In this document: positions 1-6,013 of the stretch, one piece after another
Position numbering within the stretch: position 1 is the first letter of the stretch
How the letters are laid out: every line of letters starts with the position of its first letter
Source: Acidobacteriota bacterium
Lineage (GTDB): Bacteria > Acidobacteriota > Vicinamibacteria > Vicinamibacterales > 2-12-FULL-66-21
NCBI GenBank assembly: GCA_013362195.1
Contig: JABFWM010000696.1
Span: 1-13,243, forward strand
Length of the DNA stretch: 13,243 nt
Direction: 5' to 3'
Position numbers and translations under genes: made by a program
The notes under the pieces: generated by a model
Seen by the model: the letters and a program-made list of their open reading frames with translations, nothing else
Told to the model about the DNA's origin: nothing
Databases searched by the model: none

Positions 1-56
1 GTCAGGTCGACGCCATCGATGATTTCCGCAAACTTGCGAGTGATCACCACGCGCAT
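1..56 (-). CDS. N-terminus of an unidentified protein, cut by the window edge
   Basis: Reading the minus strand from the ATG at 56 gives 18 open codons, starting MRVVITRKFAEIIDGVDL, before the left edge cuts the gene. The mix of hydrophobic and charged residues looks like real coding sequence. I cannot assign a family from so few residues. No strong Shine-Dalgarno precedes the ATG. The 10-bp palindrome TGAGTACTCA lies 9 bp upstream. The gene is divergent from the zinc-ribbon gene that follows. Moderate confidence that it is a gene; function unknown. Confidence 0.45.
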   Translation of the reverse strand, partial: MRVVITRKFAEIIDGVDL

Positions 57-64
57 GTGGATGC

Positions 65-74
65 TGAGTACTCA
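65..74. promoter_or_regulatory. Perfect 10-bp palindrome in a divergent intergenic region
   Basis: TGAGTACTCA is a perfect palindrome between two divergent gene starts, 9 bp upstream of the minus-strand ATG at 56. The position suits a repressor operator, but the motif is short and no regulator gene is adjacent. A TATACA hexamer at 94-99 could be a -10 for the plus-strand gene, although no good -35 goes with it. Confidence 0.25.
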
Positions 75-140
75 ACACACGTACCAGCGGAGCTATACAG
101 TGGAGTTCGCGAGACACGCCCGCCCGGAGCGAGGCCTGCC

Positions 141-157
141 GTGACCGTTGCGGTCAC
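141..157 (+). promoter_or_regulatory. Hairpin covering the GTG start of the zinc-ribbon gene
   Basis: GTGACCG (141-147) and CGGTCAC (151-157) are perfect 7-bp inverted arms around a TTG loop. If GTG 141 is the start, the initiation codon lies inside the stem and could be occluded in the mRNA. The DNA could equally be a protein-binding site. Confidence 0.25.
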
Positions 158-329
158 TCGGCAGATGCTGCCCGGGAAGGGGAAGCGTCACCCGCTGCGC
201 TCGACGACGTGCCCGAACTGCAACGGCCGGGCGGTCAAGAAGGAAACGACGATCCGCGCCTCGCGGGTGAGTGCCGAGTTCAGCTGCCGGATCTGCGGAG
301 CGAGATGGCCTGAACGCCGGAGCCGCTGA
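141..329 (+). CDS. Small zinc-ribbon protein (CxxC-x21-CxxC)
   Basis: This frame encodes 62 residues from the GTG at 141. Two knuckles, CPNC (residues 24-27) and CRIC (49-52), are 21 residues apart and followed by GARW, the layout of a four-cysteine zinc ribbon. No enzyme domain is present, so the likely role is a structural or nucleic-acid/protein-binding module; the exact function is unknown. I chose the GTG because GAGG at 131-134 sits 6 bp upstream. The frame is open back to ATG 57, and ATG 165 is a shorter alternative. The basic stretch between the knuckles (AVKKETTIRASR) could favour nucleic acid. It is convergent with the response regulator, with a hairpin at the junction. A second zinc ribbon of similar design lies at 5023-5262. 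Confidence 0.5.
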   Translation: MTVAVTRQMLPGKGKRHPLRSTTCPNCNGRAVKKETTIRASRVSAEFSCRICGARWPERRSR

Positions 330-352
330 CGTGCGGGCGCACGCGCGCGGCT
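321..352. terminator. Bidirectional terminator-like stem-loop between convergent genes
   Basis: AGCCGC (321-326) pairs with GCGGCT (347-352), and inside it GTGCG (331-335) pairs with CGCAC (338-342), leaving a symmetric 4x4 internal loop. It sits at the junction of the plus-strand zinc-ribbon gene (stop 327-329) and the minus-strand response regulator (stop 359-361). There is no T-tract, so termination efficiency cannot be judged. Confidence 0.4.
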
Positions 353-358
353 CGGTGT

Positions 359-784
359 TCAGACGCCGTCGCGTCCCTCGTACTCAGGCGGCCAGCGAGG
401 AATGCGGTGGCCGGCCAGCAGCGCACGAAGATCCTGCTCGAGCGCTTCCGGCAGATACGGCTTGAGTCGAACCACCGAACAGCCGCGCGCGAGCGCGGAT
501 TCGAGATTCCCCCGATGTGCTGATGCGGTGACCACCAGCGTGGGAATGTCCGACGTCCGCACGTCGTTCTTGAAGCGATCGCAGAGTTCTGCCCCGGATG
601 CGTCCGGCAGGCGTAGATCCATGACCACGACGGCCGGTCGCACGCTGGTCGCGAAGCGGTAGCCGTCCTCCACGGTGGCGGCCGTGACCACGTCGAATCC
701 CGCGAATCGCAAGGACTCGGTGTACAACTCGCGGGTATCGTCGTTGTCCTCCACGATCAGGACGAGCGGACGTTGTTCGAGCAT
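359..784 (-). CDS. Stand-alone receiver-domain response regulator (CheY-like)
   Basis: The 141-residue protein is a single phosphoreceiver domain with no DNA-binding or enzymatic output domain. The receiver signature is complete: acidic pocket E12-D13, phosphoacceptor D56 in VVVMDLRLPDASG, T86 in LVVTAS, and K108-P109 in LKPY. After about residue 120 only a short proline- and arginine-rich tail remains. It should be phosphorylated at D56 by a histidine kinase and act through protein contacts. No kinase is adjacent, so the partner must be encoded elsewhere. The start is the ATG at 784 (MLEQRPLVLIVEDND), a normal distance before the first beta-strand; no clear Shine-Dalgarno precedes it. It is convergent with the zinc-ribbon gene. 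Domain assignment is secure; the pathway is unknown. Confidence 0.92.
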   Translation of the reverse strand: MLEQRPLVLIVEDNDDTRELYTESLRFAGFDVVTAATVEDGYRFATSVRPAVVVMDLRLPDASGAELCDRFKNDVRTSDIPTLVVTASAHRGNLESALARGCSVVRLKPYLPEALEQDLRALLAGHRIPRWPPEYEGRDGV

Positions 785-942
785 GCCGTTCGGACGCGCA
801 GTGGACCTCGGACGGAGGTGTCGAGGAGGAGAGCGTACTCGCTCCGGCGCCCCCGGCGCAATCGCGATCCGCTATGCTTGAGCGGATAAGGATGCGGTAC
901 GAAAGTTGCTCCGCGCGAGGTCGCGGTCACCGGTTTTCACAC

Positions 943-1566
943 ATGTCGGAATCTCCCGCCATACGTCGCGACCTCTGGGTCGCCACGATTGACCACACGA
1001 GCGGCAGGCTGTATTGCTGGAATGGCGTCGCGGCAGAGGCGCTCGACCCACCGGCGCCCGAGGGCGCGCTGCTACTGCCGACCGTCACCGCGGGCCAGCT
1101 CGCCGAGTGGAAAAGCGAGTTCAGCCGGCGTGCGGCGGCCACCGTCGGCACCTACGGACGCCGCCAGCTGAAGCTCTGGACGGAAGGCACGCTGCCGGCC
1201 TTCGGGCTCGTTCCGCGGGTCCGAGCCGAATGGAACACCTTCCTGAGGCGTCGAGTCGGTGACATCCTCGTGCAGTGGTTCCAATCACATGATCTTCCGA
1301 TACCTGACGATCTCATCGTCTCGAGCGCGCCGCTGTCCGCGAAACAGCTCGAACAGGAAGAGACGCGCGCGCTGCGTGAGGCGGTGCTCGCGTGCGTCCG
1401 TCTGATGTCCCATCGCGAGCTGATGGAGCTGAAGGTTCCGGCGAGCGCACTGCTGAAGTTCAGCGCCGCCCTCGGGCAGCAACGCGAGCGCACCTGTGCG
1501 GCAGGGAGTTATCGTGTCGAGCGGACCGCCGCCGATCCTCCGGCCGTCGGCGAGGCCACAGGCTAG
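943..1566 (+). CDS. Hypothetical protein, about 207 residues, family not recognised
   Basis: The frame is open from 874, but I place the start at ATG 943 (MSESPAIRRDLWVATID) because the upstream residues do not look like protein. ATG 892 is an alternative. No Shine-Dalgarno is clear for any start. The product looks soluble: no signal peptide, no membrane segment and no cysteine cluster. The N-terminal part is mixed, with Trp and Tyr; the middle is rich in Arg, Trp and Phe (EWNTFLRRRVGDILVQWF). The C-terminal third is helical with a conserved-looking phrase, RELMELKVPASALLKF. The last 25 residues are low complexity. Codon use matches the neighbours. It stands alone, convergent with the multicopper oxidase gene. 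I do not recognise a fold or function. Confidence 0.65.
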   Translation: MSESPAIRRDLWVATIDHTSGRLYCWNGVAAEALDPPAPEGALLLPTVTAGQLAEWKSEFSRRAAATVGTYGRRQLKLWTEGTLPAFGLVPRVRAEWNTFLRRRVGDILVQWFQSHDLPIPDDLIVSSAPLSAKQLEQEETRALREAVLACVRLMSHRELMELKVPASALLKFSAALGQQRERTCAAGSYRVERTAADPPAVGEATG

Positions 1567-1629
1567 CGGACTGTCCACGACTCTAGCGGCGGCACTCGCA
1601 ACCATCCTGTTTCACCCGTAGAAAGGCCA

Positions 1630-1657
1630 CGAGCGGCCGTACCGGCGCGTCCGCTCG
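1630..1657. terminator. Possible stem-loop between convergent genes
   Basis: CGAGCGG (1630-1636) and CCGCTCG (1651-1657) form 7-bp arms around a 14-nt loop, in the 109-bp gap between two convergent stop codons. No T-tract follows on either strand. Inverted arms this short are common in GC-rich DNA, so this is only a candidate. Confidence 0.25.
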
Positions 1658-1675
1658 CGGCCGAGGTCGGGCCGC

Positions 1676-3874
1676 CTAATGCGCGCCCGGAAGATCGAAC
1701 GGATCTTCGAAGAGCACCCCTTGCGGCGTCGGCACCGGTGTCGGCAGCGGCCGCAACTGCGGCGGGCGCGCCCCGTCGATCTCCCACCGCAGCAGCATCG
1801 CGTTGTCCTCGTGCATCGTGTTGTGGCAGTGCTCCATGAACATGCCGCCCCAGTCGCGGAACTGCATCGTGATCGTCAGGCTGCCGCCCGGCAGCAGACG
1901 ATACACGTCCTTGCGCCCGCGCTCCCACGGCGGCACGTTTGCCGCGCTGCCGTTGCGTTCGAGGATTTGCCCCTCCTCGAAGTGGATGTGGATCGGGTGA
2001 TCCCACCCGCCGCCGCCGTTCACGAGGTGCCAGACCTCGCGCGTGCCGAACCCCGGCGCCGCGTCGACGCGGTTGTAGTTGGCGTCGAGCGTCGGTCCGC
2101 CGTTCGTCTTGATCCCCCACGGGCCCACGAACGACGTGTTCGGGTCGGGCACCGGCTGTGCCGCTCCGCGGGCGAACTCGAACGTCCGCTCCCGCGCGAC
2201 CGGAATCTGTGACAGGTCGGGATTGGGAATCAGCGTGTCCGGTACGTGGCTCACATCGGGCCGCGGCGGATCGCGCACGACGCGGAACTCGAGGAACCGG
2301 CCGACACAGGGATCCAGCGAGGTGCCCGACAACGCCTGCGCCAGCGTGAGATCGTTCGCGACCCTCCGTCCATCCACGTGCTCGGCCAGGTTCACGAAGT
2401 GCAGCCGATCGCCGACGCGGTACTGCGAGAAGTCGATGACGATGTCATAGCGTTCGGCGATGCCCTGCTGATCGAGCGCCGTGAGGGTCACCGGACTTGG
2501 CAGCAGGTTCCCGTCATTCGCGATCTGGACGATCGGTTGCGCGGCGCCGCCGGCGCTGGCAAGCGCAATCTTGAAGAACCGCGACACGCTGGCGTTCAGG
2601 ATCCGGAAGCGGTACTTGCGGCGCTCGACTTCGAAGAACGGGTTGTAGAGCAGGTTCACCGTCATGACGTCGCCGAGGAAGCCGTCGAACTCGAAGATGT
2701 CCATGAACAACTGACCGTCGGCATCGAATGCCTTGTCGGCGACCATCAGGTTCACGTCGTAATCGAGGTTGCCCGAGTCCTTCGCGGTGCCGCTCGGCAG
2801 CCGCAGGTTGACGCCGTCGTCGATCTCCTCGTTGCCGCGATCGAGGCCGCTGTAGATGTTCAACATCGCGGCGTTGCCCTTGTAGACGTTCTGGGCGGTG
2901 AAACTGAACATGTGATCGTGGAACCAGTGCGTGCTCATCGTCTCGCGCCAGTCGCCGGGCACGTTGATCAGGCCGCCGCTGCCGTCGGGCGTGCTGGCGC
3001 GGCGATCGGTCGCCGCCCGGTTGACGCTGAAATGGCCGGCCAGCACCACCGGCCAGTGATAGTCGTAGAACTGGTTGGGAAAGAAGAACGCCCCGGTGAA
3101 CCCGTCGTTCTCCGCTCCGTGATGGCCGTTGTGCTCGTGCGTCGTGATGGTGTGCCGGCCGAAGCCGCCATTCTGCCGCACGTCCGCCGGCAGTCCGTTG
3201 TGGTGGCGAAACAGCACCGGCTCTCCGTAGCGCACCTGTACCAGCTTCGGCGGGATCGTGCCGTTGAAGGTCCACACGGTGTCTGGATTCTGCGTCGGCC
3301 ACTGCGGATGAAAACGAAGCGGGATCGGCGCCGCCGGATTGACACCGTTGTTGAGCGCGGGACGAACGCCGGGATTGTAGGTGACGTTGGTCCGCGCCTG
3401 CGCTTGCGTCATCTCGACGGCGACCGCCGGTGGAAACTGCGCGAACCGCTGGTGCGCCCACACCCGTCCCGGCGGGCGTCCCTCGATCGGTCCGGTGCCG
3501 CCGCCGAGCGCCGGATCGACGGGCTGCTGCGTCTGGTTGGCCTGCGCGGTCGGCGCGGGATCGAGCGTCGAGACGGCGTTGCGCGCGATCACGTCGAACC
3601 GCAGCAGCGGCTGTGTGAACGGCTGCACGCCGAAGCGCGGGCTCGGCGGCAGCCCGGTCGGGATCTGCGCGGCCACCGAGGGCACGAACGGATTGAGTCC
3701 TCGAATCGGGGCAAGCAGTCCCGCGCTCGTGAACAGGCCCCACTTGATCAAGTCGCGGCGCGACACGCGCCCCCATGACAGTTCCCGCACGATCTCGGCA
3801 CGATGCTCTCTCGCGCGCTGCGCGTCTCTGAGACGCGCGCGTGAGAGGCGACACGATTTGCCGCTTCGATTCAT
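1676..3874 (-). CDS. Tat-exported multicopper oxidase (CotA/bilirubin oxidase/PHS-like)
   Basis: The 732-residue protein is a periplasmic laccase-type oxidase that would couple one-electron oxidation of a substrate to reduction of O2 to water. All copper motifs are present: HEHNGHH (246-252), HWFHDH (316-321), HPIHIH (626-631) and HCHNTMHEDNAM (682-693). The last contains the type-1 Cys and a Met ten residues after it, the expected axial ligand position. A long basic n-region precedes the twin-arginine signal SRRDLIKWG (about residues 38-46) and a hydrophobic stretch ending near VAAQ, so it should be exported folded by Tat. At 732 residues it is longer than a typical ~500-residue laccase; the extra length is mainly in a 150-residue N-terminal part and a proline-rich C-terminal tail. 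ATG 3874 is chosen over the in-frame start at 3901 because a near-perfect Shine-Dalgarno lies 6 bp upstream. Substrate (phenolics, bilirubin-like, Mn or Cu) cannot be told from sequence. Confidence 0.93.
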   Translation of the reverse strand: MNRSGKSCRLSRARLRDAQRAREHRAEIVRELSWGRVSRRDLIKWGLFTSAGLLAPIRGLNPFVPSVAAQIPTGLPPSPRFGVQPFTQPLLRFDVIARNAVSTLDPAPTAQANQTQQPVDPALGGGTGPIEGRPPGRVWAHQRFAQFPPAVAVEMTQAQARTNVTYNPGVRPALNNGVNPAAPIPLRFHPQWPTQNPDTVWTFNGTIPPKLVQVRYGEPVLFRHHNGLPADVRQNGGFGRHTITTHEHNGHHGAENDGFTGAFFFPNQFYDYHWPVVLAGHFSVNRAATDRRASTPDGSGGLINVPGDWRETMSTHWFHDHMFSFTAQNVYKGNAAMLNIYSGLDRGNEEIDDGVNLRLPSGTAKDSGNLDYDVNLMVADKAFDADGQLFMDIFEFDGFLGDVMTVNLLYNPFFEVERRKYRFRILNASVSRFFKIALASAGGAAQPIVQIANDGNLLPSPVTLTALDQQGIAERYDIVIDFSQYRVGDRLHFVNLAEHVDGRRVANDLTLAQALSGTSLDPCVGRFLEFRVVRDPPRPDVSHVPDTLIPNPDLSQIPVARERTFEFARGAAQPVPDPNTSFVGPWGIKTNGGPTLDANYNRVDAAPGFGTREVWHLVNGGGGWDHPIHIHFEEGQILERNGSAANVPPWERGRKDVYRLLPGGSLTITMQFRDWGGMFMEHCHNTMHEDNAMLLRWEIDGARPPQLRPLPTPVPTPQGVLFEDPFDLPGAH
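3820..3838 (-). repeat. Strong inverted repeat in the first codons of the oxidase gene
   Basis: Arms of 9 bp (GCGCGTCTC / GAGACGCGC) flank a single T. The site lies about 12-18 codons into the oxidase gene, in the stretch encoding the basic n-region of the Tat signal. In mRNA it would be a strong hairpin just downstream of the start. Confidence 0.45.
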
Positions 3875-3880
3875 GAGAAT

Positions 3881-3890
3881 CCTCCCTCCT
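3881..3890 (-). promoter_or_regulatory. Strong Shine-Dalgarno of the multicopper oxidase gene
   Basis: On the minus strand this reads AGGAGGGAGG, with 6 bp to the ATG at 3874. It is the best ribosome binding site in the window and settles the start at 3874 rather than at 3901, which would place this site inside the coding sequence. Confidence 0.75.
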
Positions 3891-4265
3891 GTGTTCGTCA
3901 CCGGCGCGATCCATGTGATCGACTGGATCGCTCCTGCTCACGTCGCGCGCGATACACCGGCTGCATGCAATCGCGACAGGCCCGGACCACACGCGCAGAT
4001 GCCTGCGCGCGTGCCCCTGCGCCCAGCGAAACGCCATCACCGCCGGACGCGCAGAGAGCGGTCCTACGGCGCACATTCACGATGTCGGAAAGAGACGCGG
4101 ACAGGCGTGCCCGCTGCCGCTCGAAGACGGCGAGGCGAGCGCGGATCCGCGCGCGCGCACGGCGATCGTCGGGTGAGGGAAGGCGAGCCCGCGCCCGACG
4201 CGATGTCGATCGCAGCGTTCGTTGCGTCCTGGACCGCAGTGCGGGGGACGCCACGAACTCGACAC

Positions 4266-4285
4266 AGTCACCTCAGTAGGTGACT
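4266..4285. promoter_or_regulatory. Operator-like perfect inverted repeat
   Basis: AGTCACCT (4266-4273) and AGGTGACT (4278-4285) are perfect 8-bp arms around CAGT. It resembles binding sites of small dimeric repressors (a PadR/MarR-type site is only a guess). A GGGAGGG ribosome-site-like run follows 4 bp later and an ATG at 4298. Confidence 0.4.
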
Positions 4286-4312
4286 ACCGGGAGGGTGATG
4301 AGGACCGCCGGA

Positions 4313-4329
4313 CTCGCGCGCCGCGCGAG
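4313..4329 (+). repeat. Perfect GC hairpin inside a 35-codon leader-like frame
   Basis: CTCGCGCG (4313-4320) and CGCGCGAG (4322-4329) pair perfectly around one C. It lies within the short frame 4298-4405, directly after its first codons. No T-tract follows, so it is not a standard intrinsic terminator. Confidence 0.3.
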
Positions 4330-4646
4330 CCCTCAGCATGCGTTTTCTGGAACGACCCTCTTCACGACCCGGCGAGCGCGAGATCGAGCAACATGGATGC
4401 CGTGAGTACGAAGGTCCTGGCAGGGCCGTTGAGGTGTGGCGTCGAGTACGATCGATGATGACGCGATGAATGGGAGGCGCGCGAGGATGCGATCGCGATC
4501 GTCAGAAACGATCGGCGACGCCGCGGTGTGCAGCGCTCGGCGCGCGCGACGTGCCGCCGCATCGCTGCCGCGCACCGCACCCAGCGACGGCGGGTCATCG
4601 TCATCCGCGACGCGCGGGCGTACGACCGGAGTGATCGGTCGAACCC

Positions 4647-4835
4647 TCAACACGCGTTGCGCCGCCGATCGATCGTCCCGCGCGGCGTCCTGCGCCGATC
4701 CGTTCCGGTCCGGCGCTCGACTTCGTCGGCGAACTCCCGGAACAGTTGCTGCGCATTTGCGGTGAGCTGCCCCTGAGCGTGCAGGCGCTCGAGCTGCTCC
4801 TCGAACTCCACCAACAGCCTGTAGATCTCGTCCAT
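4647..4835 (-). CDS. Small charged helical protein (62 residues), unknown function
   Basis: From ATG 4835 the frame gives 62 residues starting MDEIYRLLVEFEEQLERL. Residues 1-42 form a probable amphipathic, glutamate-rich helix or helical hairpin. The tail carries DRRR twice (residues 46-49 and 56-59), a phrase also seen in basic linkers of small bacterial signalling proteins. There are no membrane segments and only one cysteine, at the C-terminus. A minus-strand AAAGGAG lies just upstream of the ATG, which is why I choose this start; the same frame stays open far upstream, but that part runs antisense to the zinc-ribbon gene at 5023 and looks non-coding. It is divergent from that gene across about 190 bp. 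Its helix could mediate dimerisation, but no function can be assigned. Confidence 0.6.
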   Translation of the reverse strand: MDEIYRLLVEFEEQLERLHAQGQLTANAQQLFREFADEVERRTGTDRRRTPRGTIDRRRNAC

Positions 4836-5022
4836 TGCTCCTTTCCCGCAGTCATTTCCAGGCGCGAGCAGGAGCTGTACCGCAATGAAATAGTTCGCTC
4901 GCGAGACGACTTGATCGTCTATCAGAGGCATTTCTCGCGGCCCTTTAGCTACAGGGGTGTCCGTATGTCGCGCGGCTGCGGCCGCGCCCGTTTCTCTGGC
5001 GGCATCACCTGGAGGATCCGGC

Positions 5023-5262
5023 ATGGCTGCTGTTCCGACTTGCCCGCACTGCCAATCGTCGCAGGTAAGTCGCCTGCCTGCGATATTTACCGGGATCACG
5101 GGATATCGCTGCGCGGACTGTGGACGGGTCTCGTACACGGCCGTCGGAGACGCGGCGCGCCGCCTCGCGGCCGCGCGCGGCACGCACGAACGACGCGAGC
5201 TCAGGCGGCGGCGCCCGATCGCACCAACGCGCGCCAAAAAGGGCAGGCGCGTGACCGGTTGA
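5023..5262 (+). CDS. Small zinc-ribbon protein (CxxC-x19-CxxC) with basic tail
   Basis: The protein has 79 residues. CPHC (7-10) and CADC (30-33) are 19 residues apart; the second knuckle is followed by GRVSY, the usual shape of a zinc ribbon. Residues 46-76 form a strongly basic helix and tail (RRELRRRR near residue 60, AKKGRR near the end), suggesting nucleic-acid binding. The start is set by GGAGG at 5011-5015, 7 bp before ATG 5023; a longer in-frame start at 4957 has no such site. It is divergent from the 62-residue gene at 4647-4835. It shares design, but not close sequence, with the zinc ribbon at 141-329. Function unknown; coding status is well supported by the ribosome site and the cysteine pattern. 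Confidence 0.75.
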   Translation: MAAVPTCPHCQSSQVSRLPAIFTGITGYRCADCGRVSYTAVGDAARRLAAARGTHERRELRRRRPIAPTRAKKGRRVTG

Positions 5263-5561
5263 GAGAAACCGGCGATCGACACGCCTGTCCCACCCCACCT
5301 TGCTTCCACCTCTCACGACGGCACAGACACGAGGTCACCCGGTTCAGCCGACAGCGCCGCAACGCCGGGATTGCTGATGAGGCGCCGGTCCCAGGACGGG
5401 TGCGGCACGCGCGTGCGGCTAGCGCATGTTGGAGAAGTCGGGATGCAGCGGTACCGCCCGGTGTCGGGGTTCACCGCTCAGCGCACATGGTGACGGTTCG
5501 GGCACCGCGCGCAGCGCTTCGCCCGCAACGAGCGGACGCCTGCTGGATGTGGTGGGATGCC
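5263..5561. other. Intergenic region without recognised features
   Basis: About 300 bp lie between the zinc-ribbon stop and the hairpin downstream of tRNA-Arg. Frames in both directions are short or lack starts, and none resembles a known protein. I see no RNA gene or clear repeat here. Confidence 0.4.
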
Positions 5562-5576
5562 GCCCGGAACCCGGGC
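5562..5576 (-). terminator. Hairpin downstream of tRNA-Arg
   Basis: GCCCGG (5562-5567) and CCGGGC (5571-5576) form a perfect 6-bp stem with a 3-nt loop, starting 6 nt past the encoded CCA of tRNA-Arg on the minus strand. No U-tract follows, so it may act as a 3'-end or processing barrier rather than as a classic intrinsic terminator. Confidence 0.4.
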
Positions 5577-5582
5577 AGAAAG

Positions 5583-5659
5583 TGGCGCGCCCTGCACGAC
5601 TCGAACGTGCGACCTCCTGGTTCGTAGCCAGACGCTCTATCCAACTGAGCTAAGGGCGC
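5583..5659 (-). tRNA. tRNA-Arg (anticodon ACG), CCA encoded
   Basis: The minus strand folds as a complete class I tRNA. The acceptor stem pairs GCGCCCT with AGGGCGC, followed by discriminator G and an encoded CCA (5583-5585). The D-arm contains AGCTCAGTTGGATAGAGC. The anticodon stem-loop is CTGG-CTACGAA-CCAG, with anticodon ACG. The T-arm contains GTTCGAGTC. Total length is 77 nt with CCA. ACG is the arginine anticodon whose A34 is converted to inosine by TadA so that one tRNA can read CGU, CGC and CGA. The tadA gene lies about 350 bp away on the other strand. A consensus extended -10 sits immediately upstream. Confidence 0.97.
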
Positions 5660-5671
5660 GGCGAAACCCTG

Positions 5672-5680
5672 ATTATAGCA
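5672..5680 (-). promoter_or_regulatory. Extended -10 promoter element of tRNA-Arg
   Basis: On the minus strand the sequence reads TGCTATAAT: a perfect TATAAT hexamer with the TGn extension. The expected transcription start falls a few bases upstream of the mature 5' end at 5659, giving a very short leader. No good -35 is present at 17 bp, which is typical of extended -10 promoters. Confidence 0.65.
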
Positions 5681-6013
5681 TCAGCAGAGCAGCCGGTACG
5701 CGCGCAAGCCGCCGCTTCTCACGCCAGACGGCTCGTCCGCATCGACGATCGCGCCTGTCTGGCACGCGCCTCGCCGATCATCCACCGTACATCAGCCGTG
5801 ATCCATCGTGAGATGAACGTGATCGTGCTGCCGATCACGCCGCGCAAGACGCGCGGCACCACCGACAAGGACGCGCCACTGAAGGGATGACGCGGGACTC
5901 TCTTAATATAGAACGGCAATCGCAGCATCGGAGCGAGCGAAGCGCTCGCAGGGAACGGCGCGCCGCATTGGCGAATTGTTCGGAGCCATGGCAAAAACCT
6001 GGCGGAGTGCACC
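5681..6013. other. Intergenic region between tRNA-Arg and tadA
   Basis: I see no supportable gene. Plus-strand codons 5813-5890 read a 25-residue basic peptide without a ribosome site. An AT-rich patch (TTAATATAGA) at 5903-5912 could hold a -10 for tadA, but there is no matching -35. A perfect 7-bp hairpin, GCGAGCG / CGCTCGC with loop AAG, lies at 5933-5949. Confidence 0.4.

Larger units (their letters stand above)
3902..4646. other. Gene-poor intergenic region with operator-like and leader-like structures
   Basis: Several short frames are open on both strands here, but all are arginine- and serine-rich, end in odd places and lack a domain or consistent codon pattern, so I call no gene. It holds the upstream region of the oxidase gene (right of 3890), a perfect 8-bp inverted repeat at 4266-4285, a Shine-Dalgarno-like GGGAGGG just before an ATG at 4298 that opens only 35 codons, and a perfect hairpin at 4313-4329. 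It may contain the eroded remains of a gene or an unrecognised RNA leader. Confidence 0.5.

Noticed and set aside
2246..3778. 510-codon open frame on the plus strand
   Set aside because: It is antisense to the multicopper oxidase, whose motifs are intact. The translation is Arg/Val/Asp-rich with no domain. Long antisense frames are expected in GC-rich coding DNA.
3898..4279. Overlapping Arg-rich frames on both strands upstream of the oxidase
   Set aside because: Both translations are low complexity, neither has a ribosome site, and they cover each other. They are more likely non-coding DNA.
4333..4653. Minus-strand frame whose GTG overlaps the stop of the 62-residue gene
   Set aside because: The GTGTTGA overlap looked like translational coupling, but codon pattern degrades along the frame, the translation has no recognisable fold and there is no ribosome site of its own beyond the overlap.
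4836..5309. Upstream extension of the 62-residue minus-strand frame to 220 codons
   Set aside because: The extension is antisense to the zinc-ribbon gene at 5023, which has a strong ribosome site, and its translation is low complexity. The AAAGGAG before ATG 4835 supports the short form.
5813..5890. Short plus-strand frame, 25 residues from ATG 5813
   Set aside because: The peptide looks protein-like and stays open upstream, but there is no Shine-Dalgarno and no upstream start giving a plausible gene, and the opposite strand is open as well.
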